Assembly (NCBI GenBank): GCA_028280525.1
Contig: JANQLR010000241.1
Location: 1 to 48,941, forward strand
Direction: 5' to 3'
DNA from: Longimicrobiales bacterium
Lineage (GTDB): Bacteria > Gemmatimonadota > Gemmatimonadetes > Longimicrobiales > Gaopeijiaceae
Length of the DNA stretch: 48,941 nucleotides
The notes beneath the pieces are model-generated. The model saw only the letters and a list, made by a program, of their open reading frames with translations. It searched no databases and was not told the DNA's origin. A program made the position numbers and the translations under genes. Of this stretch, positions 25,459 through 35,661 are shown piece by piece; position 1 is the stretch's first letter; every line of letters begins with the position of its first letter.

Positions 25459-27513
25459 ATGCACGCTCTCCTCCTCCTCGCCCTCGCGACCGCACCCGTT
25501 CAGGCGTCGCCGGATTCGCTCGACTTCCGCATCTGGAACCACGGTCGACCGGCCGGCGAGATGCGGGTGGTGAGCGAGGCGGACTCGGTCCAGGTGTACT
25601 ACCGATACGTCGACCGACAGCGGGGACCGCTCGTGGAGGCGTCGTATCGCATGGATGGCGGCCGACCCGTGCATGCCCACCTGCGCCGGGGCGGGGCACA
25701 GGCGCAGTCGGCCGACATCACCGGCGCTCCGGTGCCCCTCCGCTCGTCCTGGTTCGAGATCCGCGACGGAGCGGTGCATACGTGGACGGAGGCGGACACC
25801 ACCTCGACGCCGCTGCCGACCGGGGGGTGGTACCTCCCCCGGATCACCACGCCCCTCGACAACGCGGTCTTTGCCGCGTACCTGCTGAGCCGCCCCGACG
25901 GCAGCGCACCTACGCTGCCCGCCGGACGCGCCCGGGCGACGGTGGCCGCCGACACGACGGTCATCGCGGACGGCGAGCCGGTTCGCGTGCGCATGGTGGC
26001 CGTCGAGGGCGTCGGACCGGGGGTGTCGACGGTCTGGCTCGACGAGTCGGATCGCCTATTCGCGACGGGAGCCGGCTGGTTCATCACCGTGCGGAAGGGA
26101 GCCGAGGAGGTGCTGCCGGGGCTCCGAGGTCACGAGCTTCGCTATCTGGCGGAGCGCGACGCGGCGCTCGCCGAGCGCTTCGCACCCGCTCCGTCGCCCG
26201 CCCTGGTCCTCCGGAACGGCGACCTCTTCGACAGCGAGACCGGTTTGGTGCGCCCCCGCACCACTGTGGTGGTCGAGGGTGAGCGGATCGCCGCCGTAGG
26301 TCCCACCGACTCCGTACCGGTACCCCGAGGCGCCACCGTCATCGATGTCACGGGCAAGACGATCCTCCCGGGGCTGTGGGACATGCACACCCACGCCTTC
26401 CAGGGGAGCGACGCCGGGCTGCTTCAGCTGGCTGCGGGGATCACCACCATCCGGGACCTCGCCTCGGACATCGACGTGGTGACCTCGCTCCGAGATCGGG
26501 CCGATCGCGGCGAGATCCTGAGCCCGCGCTTCGTGCTCGGTGGCTTCATCGAGGGGCCGGGGCTGTGGGCCGGTCCGAGCCGGGTCCTCGTGCGGAACGA
26601 GGAGGAGGCCAGGGCGTGGGTCGCGCGCTACGACTCGCTGGGCTACCAGCAGATCAAGCTGTACAACCTGGTCCACCCCGACCTCATCCCCACCATCGCC
26701 GCGGAGGCCAAGGCCCGAGGCATGCGGTTGAGCGGACACATCCCCCGGGGTCTGACGCTTCAGTCGGCGGTGACGCTGGGCTACGACGAGGTCCAGCACA
26801 TCGCCTTCCTCGTCTCCACCTTTCACCAGGACTCGCTCTACGTGCCCCGCATGCGGGCGTACTCCCAGGTGGCCAGCACCGTCATCCCCACCTTCGACGT
26901 CGACGCCCCCGAGGTGACCGCCCTCCTCGGCTTCCTGCGGGAGAGCGGGACCGTGGTCGACGGTACCTTCAACATCTGGCAGGATCGTCTGCGCCTCCTG
27001 GACGACGGCACCGACCCCGTCTTCGGGCCGACGATCGACTGGCTGCCGCCGGTCATGCAGCGGCGCCTTCGTGCCGGGAGCGGGGGCTCCTCCGAGGCGG
27101 TGGCCCGAGCGCAGGCGTCGTCTGCGAACTACCGCCGTCTCCTCAAGCGCCTCTTCGACGCCGGGGTCACCCTCGTGCCCGGGACCGACAACGTCGCCGG
27201 GCTCTCCTTCCACGGCGAACTGGAGATCTACGAGCGATCCGGAATCCCCGCACCGAACGTCCTGCAGATCGCCACGCTGACCTCGGCCCGGGTCATGGGG
27301 ATGGAGGACGACTACGGGAGCGTCGCGGTGGGCAAGGTGGCCGATCTGGCGATCGTCGACGGCCGGCCCGCGGAGCGGATCACCGAGCTGCGGAAGACGG
27401 AGTTCGTGGTACGGGCCGGCCGTCTCTATCGGAGTCGAGCGCTCTACGAGGCGCTTGGGATCACCCCCCGCCCCCGGGCCTCCGCGCCGGCGTCGAGTAC
27501 CGGGGCTGGGTGA
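25459..27513 (+). CDS. Secreted metal-dependent amidohydrolase
   Basis: The product is 684 aa with a signal peptide (MHALLLLALATAPVQA). An N-terminal beta-rich domain of about 240 residues precedes an amidohydrolase barrel: HTH at 310-312, a bridging Lys 400 (QQIKLYN), His 427 (SGHIPRG), His 447 (VQHIAF) and Asp 577 (PGTDN), the full binuclear-metal set. It should hydrolyse an amide or ester outside the cytosol; many relatives are imidazolonepropionase-like or prolidase-like. I chose ATG 25459 for the signal peptide; the longer frame to 25135 has no family match. Its 3' end overlaps the protease gene by 53 bases. Confidence 0.8.
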   Translation: MHALLLLALATAPVQASPDSLDFRIWNHGRPAGEMRVVSEADSVQVYYRYVDRQRGPLVEASYRMDGGRPVHAHLRRGGAQAQSADITGAPVPLRSSWFEIRDGAVHTWTEADTTSTPLPTGGWYLPRITTPLDNAVFAAYLLSRPDGSAPTLPAGRARATVAADTTVIADGEPVRVRMVAVEGVGPGVSTVWLDESDRLFATGAGWFITVRKGAEEVLPGLRGHELRYLAERDAALAERFAPAPSPALVLRNGDLFDSETGLVRPRTTVVVEGERIAAVGPTDSVPVPRGATVIDVTGKTILPGLWDMHTHAFQGSDAGLLQLAAGITTIRDLASDIDVVTSLRDRADRGEILSPRFVLGGFIEGPGLWAGPSRVLVRNEEEARAWVARYDSLGYQQIKLYNLVHPDLIPTIAAEAKARGMRLSGHIPRGLTLQSAVTLGYDEVQHIAFLVSTFHQDSLYVPRMRAYSQVASTVIPTFDVDAPEVTALLGFLRESGTVVDGTFNIWQDRLRLLDDGTDPVFGPTIDWLPPVMQRRLRAGSGGSSEAVARAQASSANYRRLLKRLFDAGVTLVPGTDNVAGLSFHGELEIYERSGIPAPNVLQIATLTSARVMGMEDDYGSVAVGKVADLAIVDGRPAERITELRKTEFVVRAGRLYRSRALYEALGITPRPRASAPASSTGAG

Positions 27514-30500
27514 TCGTGATCGAGCCCTGCTCCTCCAGCAGGCGCAGCGCCTCGCGGACGGCGGCCTCCAGCTGCAGGTCGCGGCCCTCGGCGGCGGAGG
27601 CCGCGGTGATCTGCACCTCGATGTCCGGCGGCACGCCCTCGTTCTCGGCGATCCACTCGCCGTTGATCGGATCGAAGACGGCGATCGCCGGGGCGGTCAG
27701 CCCGCCCCCGTCGATCATCGGGTACGGGCGCGCGGCGTTCACGAGGCCGCCCCAGGTACGCATCCCGATCAGGGGGCCCACCTGCTGTTGGCGGAAGGCC
27801 CAGGGGAAGTAGTCGCCCCCCGAGCCGGCCCGTTCGTTGATGAGGAGCACCTTGGGGCCGAGGATCCCCTGCGGAAGGGCGAGCGGACTCCCCCCGGGCA
27901 CGTTGGTCGACAGCCCGCCCCGTAGCGAACGGTTCATGTAGTCGACCATGTAGTCGTCGAGGAGCCCGCCCCCGTTGTAGCGCTCGTCGACGACGAGTCC
28001 CTGCTTGTCCTGCTGGGCGAAGACGTAGCGGTCGAACGAGCTCGTGCCGGGCCCCCCGGTGTTGGGGATCCACGCGTAGGCGAGGCGACCACCGGAGAGT
28101 TCGTCGACGCGGCGCCGGTTGTCCTCCACCCACGCCCGCTGCCGCAGGGCGTTCTCGCTGCGGATCGGCTCGACCGTCTCGGTCCAGCTCCCTCCGAGCC
28201 CGGGTCGGGTGTTGAGGTGGATCACCGTCTGGCGCCCGGCGGTGCCGTCGAGGAGGCGGTACGGATCGTCGTCCGCGGTGAGCGGAGTCCCGTTCACCCC
28301 GACGAGGTAGTGCCCCTCCTCGACCTCGAGCCCCGGCTTGTCGAGCGGGGCGGTCAGGTTGGGATTCCAGCTCTCGTAGGTGTAGATGCGCGCGATGCGC
28401 CACCCGTCTCCCTCGGCCTCGAAGTCGGCCCCGAGCATGCCGACGCGGGTGGTGTCGACGGCGGGATAGTCCCCTCCACCGACGAAGGAGTGCCCGACGG
28501 CCATCTCGCCGTTCAGCTTGTCGAAGACGTAGTTGAGGTCGGCGCGGTGCCGCACCCAGGGGATCAGCGGCTCGTACCGTTCGCGCACCGCGTCCCAGTC
28601 GGCGCCGTGCATGTTGGGGGCGTAGAAGAACTCCTCCTCCATGCGCCACGCCTCTTCGAACATCTGCTGCCACTCGGCCTGCCGGTCGAGCTCCATGCGC
28701 AGCTCGACGTCGACGCGGCCCTGACCGTTCTCGGCCGGGCGCGCGGTGCCGACCACGTGCCAGTTGGAGCCGGAGCGATAGAGGAGCTTCTCCCCGTCGT
28801 CCGAGACGTCGGCGAGGAAGCCGTTGCGGGCGAAGGGCTCCGCTTCGCGCTCCGCAACGACGAACCTGTGGATCGTCCGCCCCTCGGTGATGAAGACGCT
28901 CCCCTCGGGACCCGACGCGGTCGAGCCGTACGGCGCGCGCGACATGGGGAGCGCGATGATCCGCCGGTCGATGCCGTCGAAGTCGATGCGCACCCCGTCG
29001 TCGTCCCCCGCCTCGTCCTCGGCGTCCGCGTCTTCCTCCTCCTCGCCCTCCTCGTCGGCCCTGTCCACCGGTTCCTCGTCGGAGCGCAGGGTAAAGGGCG
29101 TCTCGTCGTCGGCGCGCAGCACCATCAGGTATGGGGTGTAGGTGGGCTGCTCCCCGACCGTGCTGGTGTTGGCCCAGCCGGAGGCGAGGCCGTAGTCGGT
29201 GCTGGCGAGGAAGTAGAGCCACTTCCCGTTGCGATCCCAGGCGGGGGCGCGGGCGTGTGCCATCGGATCGGTCAGCGCGGTCACCTCGCCGGTCTCGGCG
29301 GACCACGCCACGATGCGCGAAAAGGAGTTCGGATACGTCTTCCCGTAGACGAGCCACTGCGAATCGGGCGACCAGCGCGGCTGCAGCGAGCCGCGGTCGA
29401 AGTCCGTCCCGCCGATGTCGATCGTGCGCACGGTGCCCGACTCCACCTCCAGGAGGCGAAGGCGGACCTTCTCGTCGACGAAGGCGATGTGGGCGCCGTC
29501 GGGCGACCAGGCGGGGCTGAACCAGCGGGCGGACTCGCCGAGCGGGATCGCACGCGGCGGGGACATGCCGTCCTGCTCGGCGATCCAGATGCGGTCGCCC
29601 TCGCCATCGTCGGAGATCCAGGCGATGTGCGCGCCGTCGGGCGACCAGATCGGGGCCCGATCGGCGCGATCGGACGAGCGGGTCAGGTTGCGGGTGTCGC
29701 CGTGTTCGACCGGCGCGGTGAAGATCTCGCCGCGGGCCTCCATCAGGATTCGCTGCCCCGTCGGGGAGAGCGAGGCCGCGGTGGCGCGGGGGGTGACGTC
29801 CTCCCAGCGAGGCGTCATCCACGGGAAGTCGCCGCGTGCCACGATGTCGACGCGCTCGAGGTCACCGGTGGCCGTATCCATCAGGTGGATCCAGCCATCC
29901 TGCTCGATGGCGAGGGTGCCGTCGTGCCCCTGGAGCCACTTCGCCTCGGCGTCGTCGAAGGTGGTGTGCTGCACGAGGGCGCCGCTGGCGGGATCGTACG
30001 ACCAGACGTTCATCGCCCAGTCGCGGTCGCTCAGGAACCAGATGCGATCCCCCATCCACACCGGCTGGATGTCGGTGGTGCGCTCCTCGTTGGGCAGCCA
30101 GCTCTCCTCGAGCGTCTCGAGATCGAGGATGTGGAGTGGGGTGTTCTGACCGCCCCGATAGCTGCGGAACTCCTCATCCCAGCGCGACATGCGATCGACG
30201 GCGATCCGGGTCCCGTCGGCGGAGAAGTCACCGTCGAAGCCCCACGGTGCCCCGATCATCTCCGAAGGCCCCCCGTCGACCGACACCGTCCAGAGGCGCA
30301 TGTATCCGGAGGGCGCCGTGCCGCGAGACGAAGCGTAGAGGATACGAGCCCCGTCCGGGGACCAGCCGCGCACCGCCGCCCCGGAGGGGTGCCAGGTGAG
30401 CCGCGTCGGCATCCCGCCCTCGACGCCCACCACGTACACGGCCGAGCTGCCCGAACGGTTCGAGGTGAAGGCGATGTGGCGTCCATCCGGGGAGAGGTGC

Positions 30501-30724
30501 GGATCGCTCTCGACCGCGGGCGTCGAGGTGATGCGGCGCGCCTCGCCCCCCTCGCGCCCGACGACCCAGACGTCGGAGCCCCAGGTGAAGGCGATGTGCT
30601 CCGCGCTCAGGCTGGGCTGCCGCAGGAGGCGCGTGGGCTCCTGGCTGGTGGCCTCCGGCGCGTTGCCGGCGAGAGCGATCAGGGGGGTCACGGCGCTGAG
30701 GATCCAGCGGTGGGCACGACGCAT
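27461..30724 (-). CDS. Secreted tricorn-type serine protease
   Basis: The product is 1087 aa with a signal peptide (WILSAVTPLIALAG). WD40-like/PD40 beta-propeller repeats fill about residues 40-650 (SPDGRHIAFTSNR, SPDGAHIAW). An acidic run lies at about 548-578. The catalytic part has His near 744 (VGHSFVGG), Ser near 967 (AGSGGDYFPW) and Glu near 1030 (AENEGVPPD), close to the positions in Thermoplasma tricorn. RYNGGG precedes the Ser region as in S41 proteases. It degrades peptides, probably in the periplasm. I chose ATG 30724 because it starts the signal peptide. Confidence 0.88.
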   Translation of the reverse strand: MRRAHRWILSAVTPLIALAGNAPEATSQEPTRLLRQPSLSAEHIAFTWGSDVWVVGREGGEARRITSTPAVESDPHLSPDGRHIAFTSNRSGSSAVYVVGVEGGMPTRLTWHPSGAAVRGWSPDGARILYASSRGTAPSGYMRLWTVSVDGGPSEMIGAPWGFDGDFSADGTRIAVDRMSRWDEEFRSYRGGQNTPLHILDLETLEESWLPNEERTTDIQPVWMGDRIWFLSDRDWAMNVWSYDPASGALVQHTTFDDAEAKWLQGHDGTLAIEQDGWIHLMDTATGDLERVDIVARGDFPWMTPRWEDVTPRATAASLSPTGQRILMEARGEIFTAPVEHGDTRNLTRSSDRADRAPIWSPDGAHIAWISDDGEGDRIWIAEQDGMSPPRAIPLGESARWFSPAWSPDGAHIAFVDEKVRLRLLEVESGTVRTIDIGGTDFDRGSLQPRWSPDSQWLVYGKTYPNSFSRIVAWSAETGEVTALTDPMAHARAPAWDRNGKWLYFLASTDYGLASGWANTSTVGEQPTYTPYLMVLRADDETPFTLRSDEEPVDRADEEGEEEEDADAEDEAGDDDGVRIDFDGIDRRIIALPMSRAPYGSTASGPEGSVFITEGRTIHRFVVAEREAEPFARNGFLADVSDDGEKLLYRSGSNWHVVGTARPAENGQGRVDVELRMELDRQAEWQQMFEEAWRMEEEFFYAPNMHGADWDAVRERYEPLIPWVRHRADLNYVFDKLNGEMAVGHSFVGGGDYPAVDTTRVGMLGADFEAEGDGWRIARIYTYESWNPNLTAPLDKPGLEVEEGHYLVGVNGTPLTADDDPYRLLDGTAGRQTVIHLNTRPGLGGSWTETVEPIRSENALRQRAWVEDNRRRVDELSGGRLAYAWIPNTGGPGTSSFDRYVFAQQDKQGLVVDERYNGGGLLDDYMVDYMNRSLRGGLSTNVPGGSPLALPQGILGPKVLLINERAGSGGDYFPWAFRQQQVGPLIGMRTWGGLVNAARPYPMIDGGGLTAPAIAVFDPINGEWIAENEGVPPDIEVQITAASAAEGRDLQLEAAVREALRLLEEQGSITITQPRYSTPARRPGGGG

Positions 30725-30877
30725 CGGGACTCCGGGGATGGGGATCAGTGACCGACTATTCGCTCCGCTGCGTGGGGCGGCAAGCACGACGCAGGGGCGC
30801 GCTCGCGTCTGCCGGAATGCCCCGGCGGATCGAGAATCCGACCGGCCGGAGCTGCGGCTCGACGCGGGTATCCCGCG

Positions 30878-33574
30878 CTACTCGTTGCGGAGGTGATGGA
30901 GCGGATCGGCGTTCGCCGCCCGGAGCGCAGCGGGGAGGGCCGTCCCGAGGGCGCACGCGGAGAGGAGCGCGATCGTGCCCACGAGCGTGACCGGATCGAC
31001 CGGGGACACGCCCGGGAGAACGCTGCGCGCCAGGAAGCCGGCGGGGATGGAGAGCCCGAGACCGAGGAGCAGGCCCCACGCCGTCCGTCGGCCGCTCTCC
31101 GCGATCACGTCGAGGATCACGTCGGATCGGCTCGCTCCGAGCGCCCGCCGGATCGAGAGCCCCGGAAGTCGCATGGCCACCGAAACGGAGAGCAGTCCTC
31201 CAAGACCCACGATCGCCAGCACGAGTGCGAATCCCGCGCCCGCAGCGAGGAGGGGTGCGAACGCTTCCTGCCCGAAGGCGTTGGTCGCGGCGAGCTCGTC
31301 GTAGGTACTCGGGCCCACGAGCGTCAGCCGTCCTCCGCCCAGGCGGCGGAGTTCGACCGCAGCTGCAGCGGGCCCGGCGGGTCCACGCACGTGGAGGACC
31401 GGGTTCGGTGCGTCGAACTGGTAGATCGAGGACCAGAAGTAGGGAGCCGGCGGCTGCATCAGGGAGTTCCGGACGTCCTCCGCGACGCCGACCACCTGAA
31501 CCCGGATCGCCTCCATGGAGGCGGGTGTCGAGACGTTCCGCCACTCCTCGATCGTGAAGCTCTTCCCGATCGGGTCGCGGTCGAGGTAGACCTCGGCGAA
31601 TCGCTCGTTCACCACCACGGCGGGGATGCCCCCGACCCGGTCCGACTCCTCGAGCCACCGCCCCCGTCGCACCTGGAGGTCGACCATCGCCGCGTAGTTC
31701 GGAGAGACGGCGTTGAACGGGACGACGACCGGTTCGTCCTGCTCGGGAAGGAGGATTCGTGCGCTCGTGAGGTCGAAGAAGGGGGAGACCTCGGCTGCCG
31801 ACGCGAGGGCGACCTCGGAGATGTTCGCCGTGCTCTCGATCTCCGTGCGCAGCGCCTCGAGCGTTCCCAGGGCGCGCGCGTCGGCGTCGCGCTGCCAGCT
31901 CATCACGGCCACGCGAGAGATGTCGAGTCCGGACTCCATGGCCTGGGACGCACCCACGGATCGCAAGAGGAGGCCCGTCGCCATGAGAAGGACCACGGAC
32001 CCGGCGACCTGGACGGACACCAGGAGGCGACGCCCTCGGGAGGCGCGACTTCCACCGCGCATGCCCCGGGTCAGCCCGCCTCCGCCGCGCACCGCCTGAA
32101 GGGCGGGCGCGAGACCGAAGAGGAGCGCGCTCGCCGTCGCGACCCCGAGGGTGAAGAGGAGCACGGGGACGTCGATCGACAGGGAGAAGCTGAGATCGGG
32201 GAGGGCCCCCGGCAGGGGGATGGCCGCCCCGCGCTGGACGAAGAGCCACGTCAGGAGCACGCCGATCGAGCCGCCGGCCAGCGCCAGCATGAGGCTCTCG
32301 GTCAGGAGCATGCGAACGATTCGTCCGCCACCGGCGCCGATCGAGATGCGGATGGCGACCTCGGCAAGCCGTCGCTGCGCCCGGGCGAGGAGCAGCCCCG
32401 CGACGTTCATGCAGGCGATCGCCAGGATCAGGAGGGCGCCGGCGAGAAGGAGGCCGAAGACCGCCAGTCCGACGGGGCGGAAGTCGGGCGGGAGTCGTGA
32501 CTCGCGCTCCGGGAGGACGCTGAAGAAGCGTGCGTCGCCACGGTCGTCCCGCCAGATCTCGGGGAAGGTCTGCTCCAGGCCGACCGCCAGTCCGTCGAGC
32601 TGCGCCTGCGCCTGTTCGATGGAGGCGCCCGGGGCGAGGCGTGCCATCACGTGGTACTCCCGGTCCGCCCGGTTGGTGAGCTCCGCCTCGTTGGCGTTCC
32701 AGGTGCCCCCGGGGATCCCGAGGGGCACCCACCCCATCACCTGCAGCTGGAGCATTCGGGACGAGACGCCCGGGGCCCCGACGCCGATCACGGTGTGCGG
32801 ACGCCCCTCGAGGAGGAGCGTCTCCCCGAGGATCGCCGGGTCCCCCCCGAACCTCCGTTGCCACGCCTCGTAGCTGAGGATGAAGAGGGGCTCGGCGGAG
32901 CCCAGGACCGTCTCCTCCGCCGAGAAGGACCGGCCGAGCGTCGTCGGGAGTCCGAGAACCTCGAAGTAGTTCCCACTCACGATCTCGACGATCGCGCGCT
33001 CCGCTCCGGCGTCCTCGCCCAGGCTCACGACGCCCAGGCGCGCGGCTGCGACGCCCGCAAGTGCGGGGACCTCGCGGCGCATGTCTTCGACGTTGGGATG
33101 GGCGACCTGACGCCAGGCGGTCCCCTGCGGGTCGCTCTCGTAGACGGTGACCACCCTCTCCGGCTCGGCGATGGGACCCGCATCCGGGTAGAGGAGCGAG
33201 CGTGCCATCGAGAAGACGACCGAGGTGCCGCCGATCCCGACGCCCAGCGAGCCGACGACGAGGGCGACGAGCCCCGGGGAGCGTCGGAGCGAGCGGAGCG
33301 CGAGGAGCGTGTCGCGGCCCAGGTCGGCCAGCAGCGTCGGAGCGCCGGAGGTCAGATCGTCCGGAGACGCGATGCCACGACCCCGCCGCCTCCAGCGCTC
33401 ACGGATCCCGGGGATGATCGCCGAGCAGGCCTGTCCACGGAGCCAGCGGCGTGCGGCCGGTTCTCCCTCTTCCCGGCTGCGTCGAGCGAACTCCTCGCGC
33501 GCGTCGGCCTCGATCATGGTGCGATCCCCCGGATGGGAGACCCGCAGGAGGAGACGCATCCAGAGCCGACTCAT
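30878..33574 (-). CDS. ADOP-type ABC permease 1
   Basis: The product is 898 aa. A charged N-terminal domain of about 85 residues, typical of ADOP (Acidobacterial duplicated orphan permease) proteins, precedes two MacB-like periplasmic domains and two FtsX-like groups of membrane helices (VALVVGSLGVGIGGTSVVFS; LAIACMNVAGLLLARAQRR; VLAIVGLGGLLSVSVAMR). No ATPase gene lies next to it. The ATG overlaps the PadR gene stop in ATGA, so PadR and permease are one unit. The substrate is unknown. Confidence 0.88.
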   Translation of the reverse strand: MSRLWMRLLLRVSHPGDRTMIEADAREEFARRSREEGEPAARRWLRGQACSAIIPGIRERWRRRGRGIASPDDLTSGAPTLLADLGRDTLLALRSLRRSPGLVALVVGSLGVGIGGTSVVFSMARSLLYPDAGPIAEPERVVTVYESDPQGTAWRQVAHPNVEDMRREVPALAGVAAARLGVVSLGEDAGAERAIVEIVSGNYFEVLGLPTTLGRSFSAEETVLGSAEPLFILSYEAWQRRFGGDPAILGETLLLEGRPHTVIGVGAPGVSSRMLQLQVMGWVPLGIPGGTWNANEAELTNRADREYHVMARLAPGASIEQAQAQLDGLAVGLEQTFPEIWRDDRGDARFFSVLPERESRLPPDFRPVGLAVFGLLLAGALLILAIACMNVAGLLLARAQRRLAEVAIRISIGAGGGRIVRMLLTESLMLALAGGSIGVLLTWLFVQRGAAIPLPGALPDLSFSLSIDVPVLLFTLGVATASALLFGLAPALQAVRGGGGLTRGMRGGSRASRGRRLLVSVQVAGSVVLLMATGLLLRSVGASQAMESGLDISRVAVMSWQRDADARALGTLEALRTEIESTANISEVALASAAEVSPFFDLTSARILLPEQDEPVVVPFNAVSPNYAAMVDLQVRRGRWLEESDRVGGIPAVVVNERFAEVYLDRDPIGKSFTIEEWRNVSTPASMEAIRVQVVGVAEDVRNSLMQPPAPYFWSSIYQFDAPNPVLHVRGPAGPAAAAVELRRLGGGRLTLVGPSTYDELAATNAFGQEAFAPLLAAGAGFALVLAIVGLGGLLSVSVAMRLPGLSIRRALGASRSDVILDVIAESGRRTAWGLLLGLGLSIPAGFLARSVLPGVSPVDPVTLVGTIALLSACALGTALPAALRAANADPLHHLRNE

Positions 33575-33903
33575 CGCTCCACCTCCACGGCGTCGAGATC
33601 GAGACCATCTCGCATCCGATCCACGATCGCGGTCGCCGTCCGCACCGCCTCGAGGCCGGCGGGGGAGAAGGTGTAGACCTTCCGCGTGCGCCCTCCCGGA
33701 ACCGGCTTGGGCTCCGCCTGTCGCACGCGCAGCATGCCCTTGTCCTCGAGCCGGGAGAGGGTCGCGTAAAGCGCCCCGATGGAGACGTCTCGTCCGGTTC
33801 GAGCTTCAATCTCACGGCGGATGGCCGCACCGTACCCTTCCGGTACCCGCGCAGCCGCCAACATCACGAGGAGCTCGAACTCCGCCAGCGGTCGACCCGA
33901 CAT
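33571..33903 (-). CDS. PadR-family repressor 1
   Basis: The product is 110 aa from ATG 33903; a GTG two codons upstream is an alternative. The winged-helix shows as FELLVMLAAARVPEGYGAAIRRE, then VSIGALYATLSRLEDKGML and RKVYTFSPAGLEAV. PadR proteins bind palindromes in their own promoters. It overlaps the ADOP gene by 4 bases and probably represses the pair through the dyad at 33923-33945. Confidence 0.88.
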   Translation of the reverse strand: MSGRPLAEFELLVMLAAARVPEGYGAAIRREIEARTGRDVSIGALYATLSRLEDKGMLRVRQAEPKPVPGGRTRKVYTFSPAGLEAVRTATAIVDRMRDGLDLDAVEVER

Positions 33904-33922
33904 CCCCACACCCCCATCCCCA

Positions 33923-33945
33923 GATGTTCTACATGCGAATACATC
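33923..33945. promoter_or_regulatory. Likely PadR operator
   Basis: GATGT (33923-33927) and ACATC (33941-33945) form a dyad, 20 bases before the PadR start codon. ATGT...ACAT is the usual PadR half-site pattern. Confidence 0.55.
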
Positions 33946-33996
33946 AAGGTAGGACGTCTGGCCGGTTTGGGTAGTTTCAGCTCCGGGGGCGTGCGG

Positions 33997-35661
33997 TCAC
34001 TCCGCCAGGTCGAGCCCCTGCTCGCGCGCACACTCGAGCGCCTCCTCGTAGCCGGCGTCCGCGTGCCGCATGACCCCGGTCCCCGGGTCGTTCCAGAGCA
34101 CCCGCTCCAGCCGGCGCGCCGCCTCCGGCGTCCCGTCCGCGAGGATCACCTGGCCGGAGTGAATCGAGTACCCCATGCCGACGCCGCCGCCGTGGTGGAG
34201 GCTCACCCAGGTCGCTCCCGACGCCGTGTTGAGGAGGGCGTTGAGGAGGGGCCAGTCGGCGACCGCGTCGGAGCCGTCCCGCATCGCCTCCGTCTCCCGG
34301 TTCGGGCTCGCCACCGACCCCGAGTCGAGGTGGTCGCGTCCGATCACCACCGGGGCGGAGAGCTCGCCGGTCGCGACCATCTCGTTGAAGGCGAGGCCGA
34401 GGCGGTGCCGCTGACCGAGCCCCACCCAGCAGATCCGCGCGGGGAGGCCCTGGAAGTGGATCCGCTCGCGCGCCATGTCGAGCCAGCGGTGCAGGTGCGG
34501 ATCGTCGGGGATGAGCTCCTTCACCTTCTCGTCCGTCCGGTGGATGTCCTTCGGATCGCCGGAGAGCGCGGCCCAGCGGAAGGGCCCCACGCCCCGGCAG
34601 AAGAGCGGGCGGATGTACGCCGGCACGAAGCCGGGGAAGTCGAAGGCGTCCTCGACCCCGACGTCGTGCGCCATCTGCCGGATGTTGTTCCCGTAGTCGA
34701 CGGTGGGGATGCCGCGGGCGTGGAAGTCGAGCATCGCCCGCACCTGGATCGCCATCGACTCCTTCGCGGCGCGCGCCGTTCCCTCGGGGCCCGACTCCCG
34801 TCGCGCGAACCACTCCTCCAGCGTCCACGCGATGGGCAGGTAGCCGTTCACCGGGTCGTGCGCGGAGGTCTGGTCGGTGACGACGTCGGGGCGCGCCCCC
34901 CGGCGAACGAGCTCGGGGAAGACGTCGGCGGCGTTTCCCAGGAGACCGATGGAGACGGCCTCGCCGGAGGCACACGCGGACTCGATCCAGGAGAGCGCCT
35001 CGTCCAGCTCCTCCGTGCTGCGGTCGAGGTAGCCGGTCCGCAGCCGCATCTCGATCCGGCTCGGCTGGCACTCGACGGCGAGCATCGAGGCGCCCGCCAT
35101 CGTCGCGGCGAGCGGCTGGGCGCCCCCCATCCCGCCGAGGCCTCCGGTCAGGATCCAGCGCCCGGAGAGGTCGCCGCCGTAGTGCTGTCGACCGGCCTCC
35201 ACGAAGGTCTCGTAGGTGCCCTGCACGATTCCCTGCGACCCGATGTAGATCCACGACCCGGCCGTCATCTGGCCGTACATCATGAGCCCCTTCCGATCGA
35301 GCTCGTGGAAGTGCTCCCACGTCGCCCATCCCGGCACGAGGTTGGAGTTGGCGATGAGGACGCGGGGCGCGTCGGCGTGGGTCCGGAAGACGCCGACCGG
35401 CTTCCCCGACTGGACCAGGAGCGTCTCGTCGTCTTCGAGGCGCCGCAGGGTACGGACGATGCGGTCGTAGCTCTCCCAGTCGCGGGCGGCGCGTCCGATC
35501 CCTCCGTAGACGACGAGCGCCTCGGGGTTCTCGGCGACCTCCGGGTCGAGGTTGTTCATCAGCATCCGCAGCGGCGCCTCGGCGGCCCAGCTGCGGGCGG
35601 TGAGCTCCGACCCGCGCGGGGCGCGGATGCGGCGGGTGGGGTCGATGCGCGTCGGGGTCAT
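33997..35661 (-). CDS. hutU: Urocanate hydratase (urocanase)
   Basis: The product is 554 aa, the usual length. It hydrates urocanate to imidazolonepropionate, the second step of histidine breakdown. NAD-binding [12 protein letters not shown] (172-183) and the active Cys 411 ([10 protein letters not shown]) are present. I chose ATG 35661 for the family N-terminus; it overlaps the hutG stop in ATGA. It is the last gene of the leftward hut operon. Confidence 0.95.
   Translation of the reverse strand: MTPTRIDPTRRIRAPRGSELTARSWAAEAPLRMLMNNLDPEVAENPEALVVYGGIGRAARDWESYDRIVRTLRRLEDDETLLVQSGKPVGVFRTHADAPRVLIANSNLVPGWATWEHFHELDRKGLMMYGQMTAGSWIYIGSQGIVQGTYETFVEAGRQHYGGDLSGRWILTGGLGGMGGAQPLAATMAGASMLAVECQPSRIEMRLRTGYLDRSTEELDEALSWIESACASGEAVSIGLLGNAADVFPELVRRGARPDVVTDQTSAHDPVNGYLPIAWTLEEWFARRESGPEGTARAAKESMAIQVRAMLDFHARGIPTVDYGNNIRQMAHDVGVEDAFDFPGFVPAYIRPLFCRGVGPFRWAALSGDPKDIHRTDEKVKELIPDDPHLHRWLDMARERIHFQGLPARICWVGLGQRHRLGLAFNEMVATGELSAPVVIGRDHLDSGSVASPNRETEAMRDGSDAVADWPLLNALLNTASGATWVSLHHGGGVGMGYSIHSGQVILADGTPEAARRLERVLWNDPGTGVMRHADAGYEEALECAREQGLDLAE

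Noticed and set aside
28217-30751. 844-codon open frame opposite the tricorn-like protease gene
   Set aside because: High GC content removes stop codons from the opposite strand; it has no family motifs, and the protease frame is clearly real.
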